A stretch of 11,124 nt of DNA from JBIOJB01 sp044450465 (GCA_044450465.1 JBIOJB010000095.1:1-11124), one strand, 5' to 3'. Shown: positions 1 through 6,340, counted from the stretch's first letter. The notes: generated by a model from the letters alone, not told the origin. Translations and numbers: made by a program.

Positions 1-138
1 ACCTTGGCTGAGGCTCGAAACGTAACGCGCTACGGCCACTGAAACGGGTCGGCGGGGCCGTTCGTAGAGGATTCAGTTGACTTCGCGGCGGAAGATGATC
101 ACTAGATGCGGCTGACCTCCAACTTCGATCGGTGTCGT

Positions 139-166
139 TGTCTAGAACTGACGGAGATCGCTGACA
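139..166 (+). repeat. Left terminal inverted repeat of the IS481-like element
   Basis: Imperfect partner of 1122-1149. The outer 16 bases match 12 of 16 and the next 12 match 7 of 12. The contiguous identical block is ACTGACGG (147-154). It lies upstream of the transposase ribosome binding site, as expected for the left end. Confidence 0.6.
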
Positions 167-186
167 CTGGGGCATTCCAATTCAGC

Positions 187-194
187 AGAGGAGG
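187..194 (+). promoter_or_regulatory. Ribosome binding site deciding the TTG start of the transposase
   Basis: AGAGGAGG sits eight bases before the TTG at 203. No ATG or GTG with comparable spacing exists in this frame, so this site is the main reason for choosing the unusual TTG start. Confidence 0.7.
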
Positions 195-202
195 AAGCCC
201 AG

Positions 203-1126
203 TTGACCGAACGAGAACTATCCAGGGGAGCAGCTCGGCGACTCGCCATCATCCAGCACGTCGAGGAGGTTACGGGCAACGTCGCCATGACCTGCCGGTA
301 CTTCGGAATCTCACGGCACACGTTCTACTTCTGGCTGCGTAGGTATCAGCAGCTCGGGCCAGAAGGACTTCGCGAAAGGTCGCATCGGCCGCTGGTTAGC
401 CCGCACGCGACCAAGGCCGAGGTGGTCGGCAAGATCATCCACCTGAGGCAGCATTACCACTTTGGTCCGGCCAAGATCGCCATGTATCTCAAGCGGTACC
501 ACGACGTCACTGTGAGCCCTTCCGGGATCTGGCGGATCCTGAAGCGAGCCAACCTGAACCGGTTGCCCGCTTCTCAGCGCTACCAGCGCCATCGCGAGCG
601 GTGGAAGCGCTATGAGAAGCAACAGCCTGGCCACTCCGTTCAGATCGACGTCAAGTTCATCGAGCCTATCAAGGGAGTCCGCAAGAAGCACTACCAGTAC
701 ACCGCGATCGATGACTGCACTCGTCTGCGCGTCCTGAGAATCTACGAGCGCCTGGACCAGAAGACGGCGATTAAGTTCGTGGACTATGTCCTCGAGCAGC
801 TGCCATTCAAAGTTATGAAGGTCCAGACCGACAACGGATCCGAGTTCCAGGCCGGCTTCCACTGGCACCTCCTGGACAAAGGCATCCAACATGTCTACAT
901 CCGGCCGTCGACGCCGCGGCTCAACGGGAAGGTCGAGCGGTCTCACCGAATCGATGACGAAGAGTTCTACCGGCTGCTTGCCGGCGAGACCATCGACGAC
1001 GCCCAGTTGTTCAACACCAAGCTCCACGAGTGGGAGCGCTTCTACAATTTCTCCCGACCACACGGCGCCCTCGGAGGTCAGACTCCCTATGAGCGCCTGC
1101 GGCAGTTGACCAGGCCCTCGGTGTAG
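203..1126 (+). CDS. IS481-family DDE transposase
   Basis: Catalyses cut and strand transfer of the surrounding insertion sequence. The 307-residue protein has an N-terminal helix-turn-helix region (about residues 10-60, with the CRYFGISRHTFYFWLRRY segment) that should bind the terminal repeats. An integrase-core (rve, RNase H fold) domain follows at about 140-290. The catalytic triad is visible: D149 in QIDVKF, D210 in QTDNGSEF, and E245 in LNGKVERSH. The D210-E245 spacing is typical of DDE integrases. The C-terminal YNFSRPHGALGGQTPYERL stretch is the usual tail of IS481 and IS3-OrfB-like transposases. Length matches a complete single-ORF family member, with no frameshift. The TTG start is supported by a strong ribosome binding site. 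IS3 OrfB is the nearest alternative, but the single fused reading frame with its own HTH favours IS481. Confidence 0.93.
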   Translation: MTERELSRGAARRLAIIQHVEEVTGNVAMTCRYFGISRHTFYFWLRRYQQLGPEGLRERSHRPLVSPHATKAEVVGKIIHLRQHYHFGPAKIAMYLKRYHDVTVSPSGIWRILKRANLNRLPASQRYQRHRERWKRYEKQQPGHSVQIDVKFIEPIKGVRKKHYQYTAIDDCTRLRVLRIYERLDQKTAIKFVDYVLEQLPFKVMKVQTDNGSEFQAGFHWHLLDKGIQHVYIRPSTPRLNGKVERSHRIDDEEFYRLLAGETIDDAQLFNTKLHEWERFYNFSRPHGALGGQTPYERLRQLTRPSV

Positions 1127-1149
1127 GTGAACACCGTCAGTCATACACG
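1122..1149 (-). repeat. Right terminal inverted repeat of the IS481-like element
   Basis: Inverted imperfect partner of 139-166 (19 of 28 identical). It includes the transposase stop codon at 1124-1126 and ends about five bases from the tRNA-Asn CCA end. Confidence 0.58.
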
Positions 1150-1153
1150 AAAT

Positions 1154-1228
1154 TGGCTCCGGACCAGGGATTCGAACCCTGAACCTTGCGGTTAACAGCC
1201 GCCTGCTCTACCGTTGAGCTAGTCCGGA
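1154..1228 (-). tRNA. tRNA-Asn (anticodon GTT)
   Basis: The reverse complement folds into a full cloverleaf. It has a 7-bp acceptor stem (TCCGGAC with GTCCGGA), a D stem GCTC/GAGC, an anticodon loop CTGTTAA giving anticodon GTT (plus-strand 1194-1196), a variable loop AGGTT, and a T arm CAGGG-TTCGAAT-CCCTG. The discriminator base is G, followed by an encoded CCA (1154-1156). Length is 75 nt including CCA. The one oddity is a G-A mismatch at the base of the anticodon stem (27-43). GTT with a G discriminator identifies asparagine. The gene is transcribed leftwards, and the insertion sequence begins immediately downstream of its 3' end without damaging it. Confidence 0.96.
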
Positions 1229-1241
1229 ACGGGTCGATCGA

Positions 1242-1247
1242 ATTCTA
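1242..1247 (-). promoter_or_regulatory. Possible -10 element for tRNA-Asn
   Basis: On the minus strand this reads TAGAAT, five of six matches to TATAAT, 14 bases before the mature 5' end of the tRNA. The matching -35 region is weak, so this is only a candidate. Confidence 0.3.
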
Positions 1248-1253
1248 GGTGGT

Positions 1254-1288
1254 TCGGTTCGACGCCCGACAGACTCAGGTTGAACCGA
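1254..1288. repeat. 7-bp inverted repeat (TCGGTTC / GAACCGA)
   Basis: Perfect arms at 1254-1260 and 1282-1288 with a 21-base spacer. It lies between the leftward tRNA gene and the rightward VOC gene, where it could be an operator. Chance occurrence is possible for a 7-bp repeat. Confidence 0.3.
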
Positions 1289-1293
1289 CGCTT

Positions 1294-1319
1294 GTGAGAC
1301 GACTGCCGCGCGGTCTCAC
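1294..1319. repeat. 7-bp inverted repeat (GTGAGAC / GTCTCAC)
   Basis: Perfect arms at 1294-1300 and 1313-1319 separated by a 12-base GC-rich loop, about 50 bases before the VOC gene start. It could be a leader hairpin or regulator site. There is no T run after it, so it is not a typical terminator. Confidence 0.33.
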
Positions 1320-1369
1320 GATCGAGGGCGATGATTTAGCCGGACAGCGAGTCCAGGGAGACTGATTAA

Positions 1370-1735
1370 GTGATCAACGGGGCTCACGCGATCATCTACA
1401 GCCAGGATGCCGGGGCGGATCGGGCGTTCTTCAAAGACGTGCTCGGACTCGACTACGTCGACGCCGGTGACGGCTGGCTGATCTTTGCCCTTCCGCCCGC
1501 CGAAGTCGCCGTCCATCCCGACGAGCCCGGCAAACCAGGGCACGAGCTCTTTCTCCTCTGCGACGACGTCGATGCCGTTGTGAAGGACCTGACCAACCGA
1601 GGCATCGCTGTCGAACCGAAGCTGTACGACGAACGCTGGGGGCGCCTGGCGTTCATCCGGCTGCCTGGCGGCGCCAGGCTCGGGATCTACCAGCCCCGAA
1701 ACCCGCGCCCGTTCGCGCCGATCGACCCGCGGTAA
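1370..1735 (+). CDS. VOC-superfamily (glyoxalase/bleomycin-resistance fold) protein
   Basis: A 121-residue protein with the vicinal oxygen chelate pattern: two beta-alpha-beta-beta-beta halves. The first is about residues 1-50 (HAIIYSQDAGADRAFFKDVLGL) and the second about 60-115 (HELFLLCDDVDAVVKDLTNRG, ending GARLGIYQPR). Histidines at the start of each half are in the usual metal-ligand positions. The C-terminal glutamate seen in many glyoxalases (E-L-x-Q) is replaced in GARLGIYQP, so the metal chemistry is uncertain. Family members include glyoxalases, dioxygenases and drug-binding proteins; the substrate cannot be read from sequence. The GTG start is fixed by an in-frame TAA immediately before it (1367-1369), with AGGGAG nine bases upstream. 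Convergent with the gene ending at 1821, with no clear terminator between. Divergent from tRNA-Asn. Confidence 0.85.
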   Translation: MINGAHAIIYSQDAGADRAFFKDVLGLDYVDAGDGWLIFALPPAEVAVHPDEPGKPGHELFLLCDDVDAVVKDLTNRGIAVEPKLYDERWGRLAFIRLPGGARLGIYQPRNPRPFAPIDPR

Positions 1736-1820
1736 AACCAGAGCCGCGACACTCGATCGCCCCCTTCCGGTCAGCCTTCGGTGCAAGCGCTCCAGTTTCT
1801 TGCCACTGTGACCTGTGCGA

Positions 1821-2543
1821 TCAGCTCTGGATGACGACCTCTCGAAATGTCGACCGCACGTCCACCTCGAGCTGAAGGCCCTGGACTGGAGGGTGCGACG
1901 GGAACCAGTGGACCCCTCGCAATCCACCGTTCCCGGCCAGGAGTTGAGGGGTGTCGAGGATCTGACTCACCACGCCCGCAGCAGCGTAGACGTAGGTCGC
2001 CGTGGCCTGCTCCCACGAAACGCCCAGTTCCTCCAGTCGACCGGACGCGGTTCTGATGATCGAGTCCAGCATGGCGGATGGTGTGCCCGGTTCAGTCTCG
2101 GGGATGCCGGACAGCACGAACGACGGTCGATCAAGACGTTCTGGGAATGAGTAGCAGAACGCGTAGACGCTCGGCTCGGAGACCCCTCCGTCGATGGGGG
2201 CCACGTTCGTGCGAGCTGCGGGGATCAGACCATTAACCCTGAGTCCGAACGTCTCCAGAAGAGACACGTACCTCTTGTTGAAGCTGTCGAATTCCGCTTG
2301 GGTAAGCGCCTGAGGAATCCGAAGCTCGATCCCGGCTATTGCCTTCACGGGCCGACCGGCCGTCTCCACGTGCTCGCTCGCGGCCGCCAGTCCTTGCTCA
2401 AGCGCCAGGGGCCGCTCGAACCGGGCGCGCACGACGCCAAGGCCCGGGTCGGCGACGATGCCTCCGGAAAAGGGCCGTCCCGGGGCAGCGAGAAATCTGT
2501 AGCCGCCCTCGAGGTTGTGTGTCAGCGACGCTGCCGGCGCCAT
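1821..2543 (-). CDS. Hypothetical protein with two RidA/YjgF-like lobes
   Basis: A 240-residue protein whose exact family I do not recognise. Its layout suggests two tandem RidA-like halves. In the first (about residues 15-110) a helix (ALEQGLAAASEHVETAG) is followed by a strand (VKAIAGIELRIP). In the second (about 120-235) a helix (MLDSIIRTASGRLEELG) is followed by the RidA-like WEQATATYVYAA strand and a C-terminal GLQLEVDVRST strand. Single-domain RidA proteins are about 130 residues, so this length fits a duplicated version, as in chorismatase-like relatives. The RidA catalytic arginine pattern is not obvious, so imine hydrolase activity is not claimed. There is no signal peptide or membrane segment. 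The ATG start is constrained by an in-frame TAA three codons upstream, though the ribosome binding site is poor. It is the last of three leftward genes, 106 bases after the methyltransferase. Confidence 0.78.
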   Translation of the reverse strand: MAPAASLTHNLEGGYRFLAAPGRPFSGGIVADPGLGVVRARFERPLALEQGLAAASEHVETAGRPVKAIAGIELRIPQALTQAEFDSFNKRYVSLLETFGLRVNGLIPAARTNVAPIDGGVSEPSVYAFCYSFPERLDRPSFVLSGIPETEPGTPSAMLDSIIRTASGRLEELGVSWEQATATYVYAAAGVVSQILDTPQLLAGNGGLRGVHWFPSHPPVQGLQLEVDVRSTFREVVIQS

Positions 2544-2579
2544 CCCCGACGATTATCGAGGGTATCCAACCTCTCCTGT

Positions 2580-2614
2580 CGCGCGCGCGCGTCTACTTAT
2601 ATCTTATATCTATT
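2580..2614. repeat. (CG)6 run next to an AT-rich 7-bp direct repeat
   Basis: Alternating CG at 2580-2591 is followed by an AT-rich patch at 2595-2614. On the minus strand the patch reads AGATATA twice in tandem, then AGT. The contrast with the GC-rich surroundings and the position 40-70 bases before the start at 2543 make this a plausible promoter for the leftward RidA-like gene; TATAAG could act as a -10. No good -35 is visible. Confidence 0.4.
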
Positions 2615-2649
2615 GCCAGAGGCCGATCGGGATCCAGGAAGCTCCCGGC

Positions 2650-3363
2650 TCACCGCGGCCGGCGGGCCAGGAACACCTCACGCATCTGGGCACTGCGAAC
2701 CGCCCTCGGTTGAAAACCGACCTTTCGGAGCTGTGTGAGCCACACCGAGCGCGCAAACAGACCATAGATGTGGCGCTCGTGCACGACTCGCATCGCTCCG
2801 TTGTCATCGCGGACCAGGATTCCGAAGTCGACCAGGATCTCGGTGTCAGCTGGATCCGGATCCGTGATCCACTGCACGAATCGCACTCCGCCCCGGCCCG
2901 AATCGCTCCCGCCGTGATCGGTGCGGGGAACAAAGCTCTCGCGCACGTCATCTGGCACGAAGAGAGCCACGCCTCCCGGGCGGCAGTGCTCGAATGCCGT
3001 CTTCATGGCCGCGCCGAGATCCGCGACGTTCGTCATGTGGCAGATCGCGTCGTGGACGAACACCGCATCGAAGGATCGGCCCAACTGAACGGTCCGGATG
3101 TCTCCTTCAACGTGTTCGCACTCGGGATTGAGCGCTCTGCTCAGGGCCAGCATTTGCGGAGACAGATCCACCAGCGTCATCTCAAAGTGGGCCTTGAGAT
3201 GAGAGGCGCTGTTTCCTCCGCCAGAGCCAAGCTCGAGCACCGTTCTCGGCGGTGGATCGCAGGACTTCTTGAGGAGGCGGACGAGGAGGTTGGTCTCTTT
3301 CCGGTACTCCTCGGGGCTGCAGAACATGGGCCACAACTCTGCGAACTCGCTGTAGAGCTTCAT
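2650..3363 (-). CDS. Class I SAM-dependent methyltransferase
   Basis: Transfers a methyl group from S-adenosylmethionine to an unidentified acceptor in the cytoplasm. The 237-residue protein has the Rossmann-fold signature: motif I VLELGSGGGNSASHL (about residues 42-56), the acidic ribose-binding residue D66 in LVDLSPQM, and the motif GDIRTVQLGRSFDAVFVHDA (about 80-100). The CRPGGVALFVPDD stretch is the usual post-motif strand and loop. The opening MKLYSEFAELWPMFCSPEEY is typical of small methyltransferases of this class. The reading frame stays open further upstream, but MKLY at 3363 is preferred because it has an AGGAAG ribosome binding site five bases before it and matches the family N-terminus. 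An extended start would run into the upstream metallo-hydrolase gene, which ends 58 bases away. Substrate unknown; possibly co-transcribed with that neighbour. Confidence 0.88.
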   Translation of the reverse strand: MKLYSEFAELWPMFCSPEEYRKETNLLVRLLKKSCDPPPRTVLELGSGGGNSASHLKAHFEMTLVDLSPQMLALSRALNPECEHVEGDIRTVQLGRSFDAVFVHDAICHMTNVADLGAAMKTAFEHCRPGGVALFVPDDVRESFVPRTDHGGSDSGRGGVRFVQWITDPDPADTEILVDFGILVRDDNGAMRVVHERHIYGLFARSVWLTQLRKVGFQPRAVRSAQMREVFLARRPR

Positions 3364-3368
3364 CGACG

Positions 3369-3374
3369 CTTCCT
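3369..3374 (-). promoter_or_regulatory. Ribosome binding site of the methyltransferase
   Basis: AGGAAG on the minus strand, five bases before the ATG at 3363. It supports the shorter start over a much longer open frame reaching 3702. Confidence 0.55.
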
Positions 3375-3421
3375 GGAGCTGATGCGCAAAAGATAGCGTG
3401 CCGCGGTCGAGACCCTGGGCC

Positions 3422-4285
3422 TCACCCGATGCCGCGCAGGAACGCTCTGACCCAGCGCTCGGCGGAGAACTCGCCGCTTGAGAGCTCCTTCCAGGTGATT
3501 TGCGTGCCTGGAGCCGCGGGCTCGCCTCCGAAGACCTCGTCGACGATCGCCCTTGGCGAGAGGCCGCGCGCGCGAGCATCCTGAATCCGGCCTGAGACGC
3601 CCTCCAGGTAATCGAGCTGGTCGCGCAGGAAGGGCTCCGGATTGGCGATGAGGGATCGATGACTGGTGGCCAGTGCAGCGGGCTGAAGGTCGAGGAGAGC
3701 ACGCAGCGTCGCCATCATCGCCCACGGGTCCTCACCCGGCATCGCGATGCTCTGCCTGCGCCGCAGCGCCACGTCGCCCGAGAAGAGCCAACCGCTGGGC
3801 TCGTGCAAATACCCGAGCTGGTCGGGCGAGTGGCCGGGGAGGCGAAGAGGGCGCAGAGGAAGGCCCTCGGGTGGGTGGAGCGTGACCGGCTCGATCTGGC
3901 CCCAGTTGGCGGCCCGGTATGCGGGGATGTGCACCGGCCGGCGCAGGCGGGAGGCCGTGGCGCGGCTGCCGAACAGCGGAACACCGAGGCGTGCCAGCGT
4001 GGCCGCACCGGCGGAATGGTCCTCGTGCCAGTGGCCGATGACGGCAGCCTCGAGCCGACGTCCGCGCAACCATCGGGTGAGCTCGTCGACGGTGTGCGCG
4101 CCGCCGGTGTCGACCAGGATGCCGTCCACGTACCAGGCCGCCACCCGGTCGAAGTGCTCCGGCCGAACGCTGAGCCTGAGCTCCACCGCAGGACCGCCGT
4201 GGTCGATCGCCTCCAGCACCGCCGTCCCATTGTCCGCTGGTCCGTCATCCGCAACCAGCAGTGGACGTAGCCCGAGTCTGCCCAA
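3422..4285 (-). CDS. Metallo-beta-lactamase-fold hydrolase
   Basis: A 287-residue MBL-superfamily protein with a full set of metal ligands: HWHEDH at residues 85-90 (HxHxDH motif), H152 in LPGHSPDQ, D171 in LFSGD, and H209 in TSHRS. This pattern with a bridging aspartate is that of glyoxalase II-like and lactonase-like dinuclear zinc hydrolases. A C-terminal helical extension follows (about 210-287, with DQLDYLEGVSGRIQDARARG), as in LACTB2-like or thioesterase-like members. The substrate is not predictable. There is no signal peptide, so it is likely cytoplasmic. The start is uncertain: TTG at 4285 is the longest choice but lacks a clear ribosome binding site, and GTG at 4219 or 4186 would still keep the first core strand (VELRLSV). 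It is divergent from the ABC operon and leads into the methyltransferase gene. Confidence 0.9.
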   Translation of the reverse strand: MGRLGLRPLLVADDGPADNGTAVLEAIDHGGPAVELRLSVRPEHFDRVAAWYVDGILVDTGGAHTVDELTRWLRGRRLEAAVIGHWHEDHSAGAATLARLGVPLFGSRATASRLRRPVHIPAYRAANWGQIEPVTLHPPEGLPLRPLRLPGHSPDQLGYLHEPSGWLFSGDVALRRRQSIAMPGEDPWAMMATLRALLDLQPAALATSHRSLIANPEPFLRDQLDYLEGVSGRIQDARARGLSPRAIVDEVFGGEPAAPGTQITWKELSSGEFSAERWVRAFLRGIG

Positions 4286-4392
4286 TAACCGAGGTGCAGA
4301 TCAGCGCGGGGCCGGACGGGTCGGGGTGGCCCGATCGCCGTGGGACCAAGGACTCTTTAGCTCGAGCCTCCCCACCGCCACAGTAGCGATGG

Positions 4393-4399
4393 AGGAGGT
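4393..4399 (+). promoter_or_regulatory. Ribosome binding site of the ABC permease gene
   Basis: AGGAGGT ends 12 bases before the ATG at 4412. The spacing is longer than the ideal, but no other in-frame start codon fits it. Confidence 0.5.
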
Positions 4400-4411
4400 G
4401 TGCCTAGGTAA

Positions 4412-5599
4412 ATGAGGATCCCAAAGGTGCTTCGTAACCTGACCCGCCGCAAGCTGCGCAGTTCGCTCACCATCTCGGGGATCGTGATCGGCATCTTCGC
4501 GCTCACCGCGATGGGCGCGATGGCCGAGCATTTCAACGCGCTGCTCGATGGTGGCGTCAAGTACTACGCGACCAACATCCAGGTCGCCGCCGACCCGGGC
4601 GGCCTTGTATCGCTGTCGAAGGCGTCCGAGATCCAGGCGGTTCCGGGAGTTGCGTCCGTCACCCCGGCCGTGATGATCATGGCCAAGCCAGGCTCGACGA
4701 ACGTGATCAACTTCGGCGTGCCCGACTACATCTCGAACCAGACGCCTCAACGCGCCGATTCGCCCATCAAGCTGACGTACGCCTCCGGGCACGAATTGTC
4801 GGGAACCTCGAGCGGTGAGGTCGTGCTCGGCTCATCGTTCGCGCAGGAGTTCCGCAAGAAGGTGGGCGACACGATCGCGCTGCCGATCAAGCCCAAGGAC
4901 GCCAAACCAGAGTTCATCCAGCACACGTTTACGGTGGTGGGAATTCTGAACCCGACGCTGACGGCGCCCGACAACGGGTCGTTCGTGACGCTCTCCGACG
5001 CTGAGCAGCTTCTCGGCGACCAGCTCTCGCCTGAAGTGCGAGACAAGGTGAACATCTACTCGATGGCCACGTCGTTCATCGTCTACGGCGTGCCGGGCCA
5101 GAATCTCGATCAGCTGGCCGACCGGATCACGTCCTCCGTGGCCGGCGTCAAGGCCACCCGGCCGAGCGACCTGGTCGACAACTTCAAGTCTGGGGGCGCG
5201 TTGTTCACCCTCATCACCACTGGAGCCGCGGTGCTCGCGCTGGTGATCGGAGGGCTCTCCGTGGCCAACACGATGATCATGGCGGTGACCGAACGCGTCA
5301 GGGAGATCGGCCTGAAGAAGGCGCTGGGTGCGCATACGGGTCAGATCCTGCGCGAGTTTCTCTTCGAATCGATAGCGATGGGTTTGATCGGAGGTGCGAT
5401 CGGCTTCGGCCTCGGGGTCATCGCGACCATCGTCGGCAACTCGGCGGCCAGCTCCCAGAGCGCCCAGATGTTCCTGGTCACGCCGACACTTGCAGTGATT
5501 GCGTTCGGGTTCGCCCTGGCCCTTGCCGCGGTGGCCGGAGTGATACCCGCCCTCCGGGCCGCGCGGTTGGACCCGGTGGCTGCATTGAGGACTATGTGA
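4412..5599 (+). CDS. ABC transporter permease, MacB/FtsX type
   Basis: Membrane subunit of an ABC exporter or mechanotransmission complex, 395 residues. The order is that of MacB/LolC/FtsX permeases: a cytoplasmic start with LRNLTRRKLRSSL, TM1 at about 17-38, a large extracytoplasmic core domain (about 40-255, MacB_PCD-like), then three membrane segments at about 263-290, 316-342 and 357-382 forming the FtsX domain. The conserved coupling stretch VTERVREIGLKKALGA (about 292-307) and the ending IPALRAARLDPVAALRTM are typical. The length is near 400, as usual for unfused permeases. The stop is one base from the ATG of the ATPase gene, so the two are surely co-translated. No membrane fusion protein or outer-membrane partner is nearby, which fits a single-membrane organism. 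Substrate unknown; peptides, antimicrobials or lipoproteins are exported by relatives. Confidence 0.94.
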   Translation: MRIPKVLRNLTRRKLRSSLTISGIVIGIFALTAMGAMAEHFNALLDGGVKYYATNIQVAADPGGLVSLSKASEIQAVPGVASVTPAVMIMAKPGSTNVINFGVPDYISNQTPQRADSPIKLTYASGHELSGTSSGEVVLGSSFAQEFRKKVGDTIALPIKPKDAKPEFIQHTFTVVGILNPTLTAPDNGSFVTLSDAEQLLGDQLSPEVRDKVNIYSMATSFIVYGVPGQNLDQLADRITSSVAGVKATRPSDLVDNFKSGGALFTLITTGAAVLALVIGGLSVANTMIMAVTERVREIGLKKALGAHTGQILREFLFESIAMGLIGGAIGFGLGVIATIVGNSAASSQSAQMFLVTPTLAVIAFGFALALAAVAGVIPALRAARLDPVAALRTM

Positions 5600-5600
5600 G

Positions 5601-6302
5601 ATGGCAGATCTGAATCTCATCACTCTGGCGAAGCACTATCAGCAGGGTCCGAGCCTGGTTCGCGCTCTGGACGGCGTGGACCTCGAGATCGGCGCTGGTC
5701 AGCTCGTATCGATCGTCGGAAGGTCAGGGAGCGGCAAAACGACATTGCTCGATCTGGTCGGGCTTCTGTCGCGGCCGACTTCGGGCAAGGTGATGCTGGA
5801 TGGGGTCGACACAGCCCTACTGGGAGACGGAAAGCTCGCCGACCTTCGTGGCCAGCGGATTGGATTCGTCTTCCAGGAGTACAACCTCCTGCCAACGCTT
5901 GACCTCCTCGAGAACGTGATGCTCCCACTCGATTACGCAAAGCCCAACGTCAAGGATCCGCGGAAGCGGGCTCTCGACCTCATCGAGATGGTCGGACTCT
6001 CCAAGCGGCTGGGACACTACCCGAGGCAGCTGTCGGGCGGCGAACAGCAGCGAGTCGCGATCGCGCGCGCGTTCGTGAACCAGCCGTCCATCGTGCTCGC
6101 CGACGAGCCCACCGGTGCTGTGGACACGCAGACCGCGGCGGAATTGATAGCCGTCATCAAGAGGCTCAACCGGGAGGAGGACGTGACTTTCATGGTGGCG
6201 ACTCACGACCTGGAGCTGGCCGCCCAGACGGATCGAATCATCCGCCTCAGCGACGGTCGGGTCATGAAAGACGAGCTGGCGCCGTTCCGGGTAGCGGCCT
6301 GA
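5601..6302 (+). CDS. ABC transporter ATP-binding protein, MacB/LolD type
   Basis: The 233-residue ATPase that powers the upstream permease. All motifs are intact: Walker A GRSGSGKT (40-47), Q-loop Q92 in VFQEYNLLPT, signature LSGGEQQRVAIARA (144-157), Walker B IVLADEP with the catalytic glutamate (164-170), D-loop (GAVD), and H-loop H202 in ATHD. The EYNLLPTL stretch and the short length are typical of the LolD/MacB/FtsE-like group that pairs with FtsX-type permeases. The gene begins one base after the permease stop codon, so translation is coupled. It is followed within 10 bases by a strong hairpin, so the operon probably consists of just these two genes. Confidence 0.96.
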   Translation: MADLNLITLAKHYQQGPSLVRALDGVDLEIGAGQLVSIVGRSGSGKTTLLDLVGLLSRPTSGKVMLDGVDTALLGDGKLADLRGQRIGFVFQEYNLLPTLDLLENVMLPLDYAKPNVKDPRKRALDLIEMVGLSKRLGHYPRQLSGGEQQRVAIARAFVNQPSIVLADEPTGAVDTQTAAELIAVIKRLNREEDVTFMVATHDLELAAQTDRIIRLSDGRVMKDELAPFRVAA

Positions 6303-6309
6303 AAGGAAT

Positions 6310-6340
6310 CCGGCTTCGCACCGCTCTGGTGCGAAGCCGG
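6310..6340. terminator. Hairpin terminator between convergent genes
   Basis: Perfect 13-bp stem (CCGGCTTCGCACC at 6310-6322 with GGTGCGAAGCCGG at 6328-6340) and a five-base loop. It lies just after the ATPase stop and before the end of the leftward phosphoesterase gene, so it may serve both strands. There is no real T run, as is common for terminator hairpins of high-GC bacteria. Confidence 0.75.

Larger units (their letters stand above)
139..1149 (+). mobile_element. IS481-like insertion sequence, about 1.0 kb
   Basis: The element is delimited by an imperfect inverted repeat. The 28 bases at 139-166 match the reverse complement of 1122-1149 at 19 of 28 positions. The best core is CTGACGG, at 148-154 and inverted at 1134-1140. 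The total length of about 1 kb, the single transposase gene filling it, and an outer TGT on the left end (139-141) all fit the IS481 family. The right repeat overlaps the transposase stop codon, leaving no spare sequence on that side. I found no convincing target-site duplication, so the outer ends are uncertain by a few bases (the right end could be 1147 if the tip is TGT). The right tip lies about five bases from the 3' end of tRNA-Asn. The element appears intact and may be active. Confidence 0.66.

Noticed and set aside
1..138. Possible coding end or attachment-site remnant left of the insertion sequence
   Set aside because: Stops occur in the frames I checked, and there is no copy of the tRNA-Asn 3' end to suggest an att duplication. 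I see nothing supportable here.
311..1144. Long minus-strand open frame opposite the transposase
   Set aside because: It is the shadow of a DDE transposase with full catalytic motifs, and its translation is rich in R, L and V with no domain pattern.
1316..1927. Minus-strand open frame across the VOC gene
   Set aside because: It covers a clear VOC-fold gene and the end of the RidA-like gene on other frames, and its translation has no recognisable features.
2515..3396. Plus-strand open frame opposite the methyltransferase
   Set aside because: The minus strand carries clear SAM-binding motifs. The plus translation is arginine- and histidine-rich shadow sequence.
3364..3702. N-terminal extension of the methyltransferase up to 3702
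   Set aside because: It would overlap the metallo-hydrolase gene on the same strand, lacks family similarity, and is unnecessary given the ribosome binding site before 3363.
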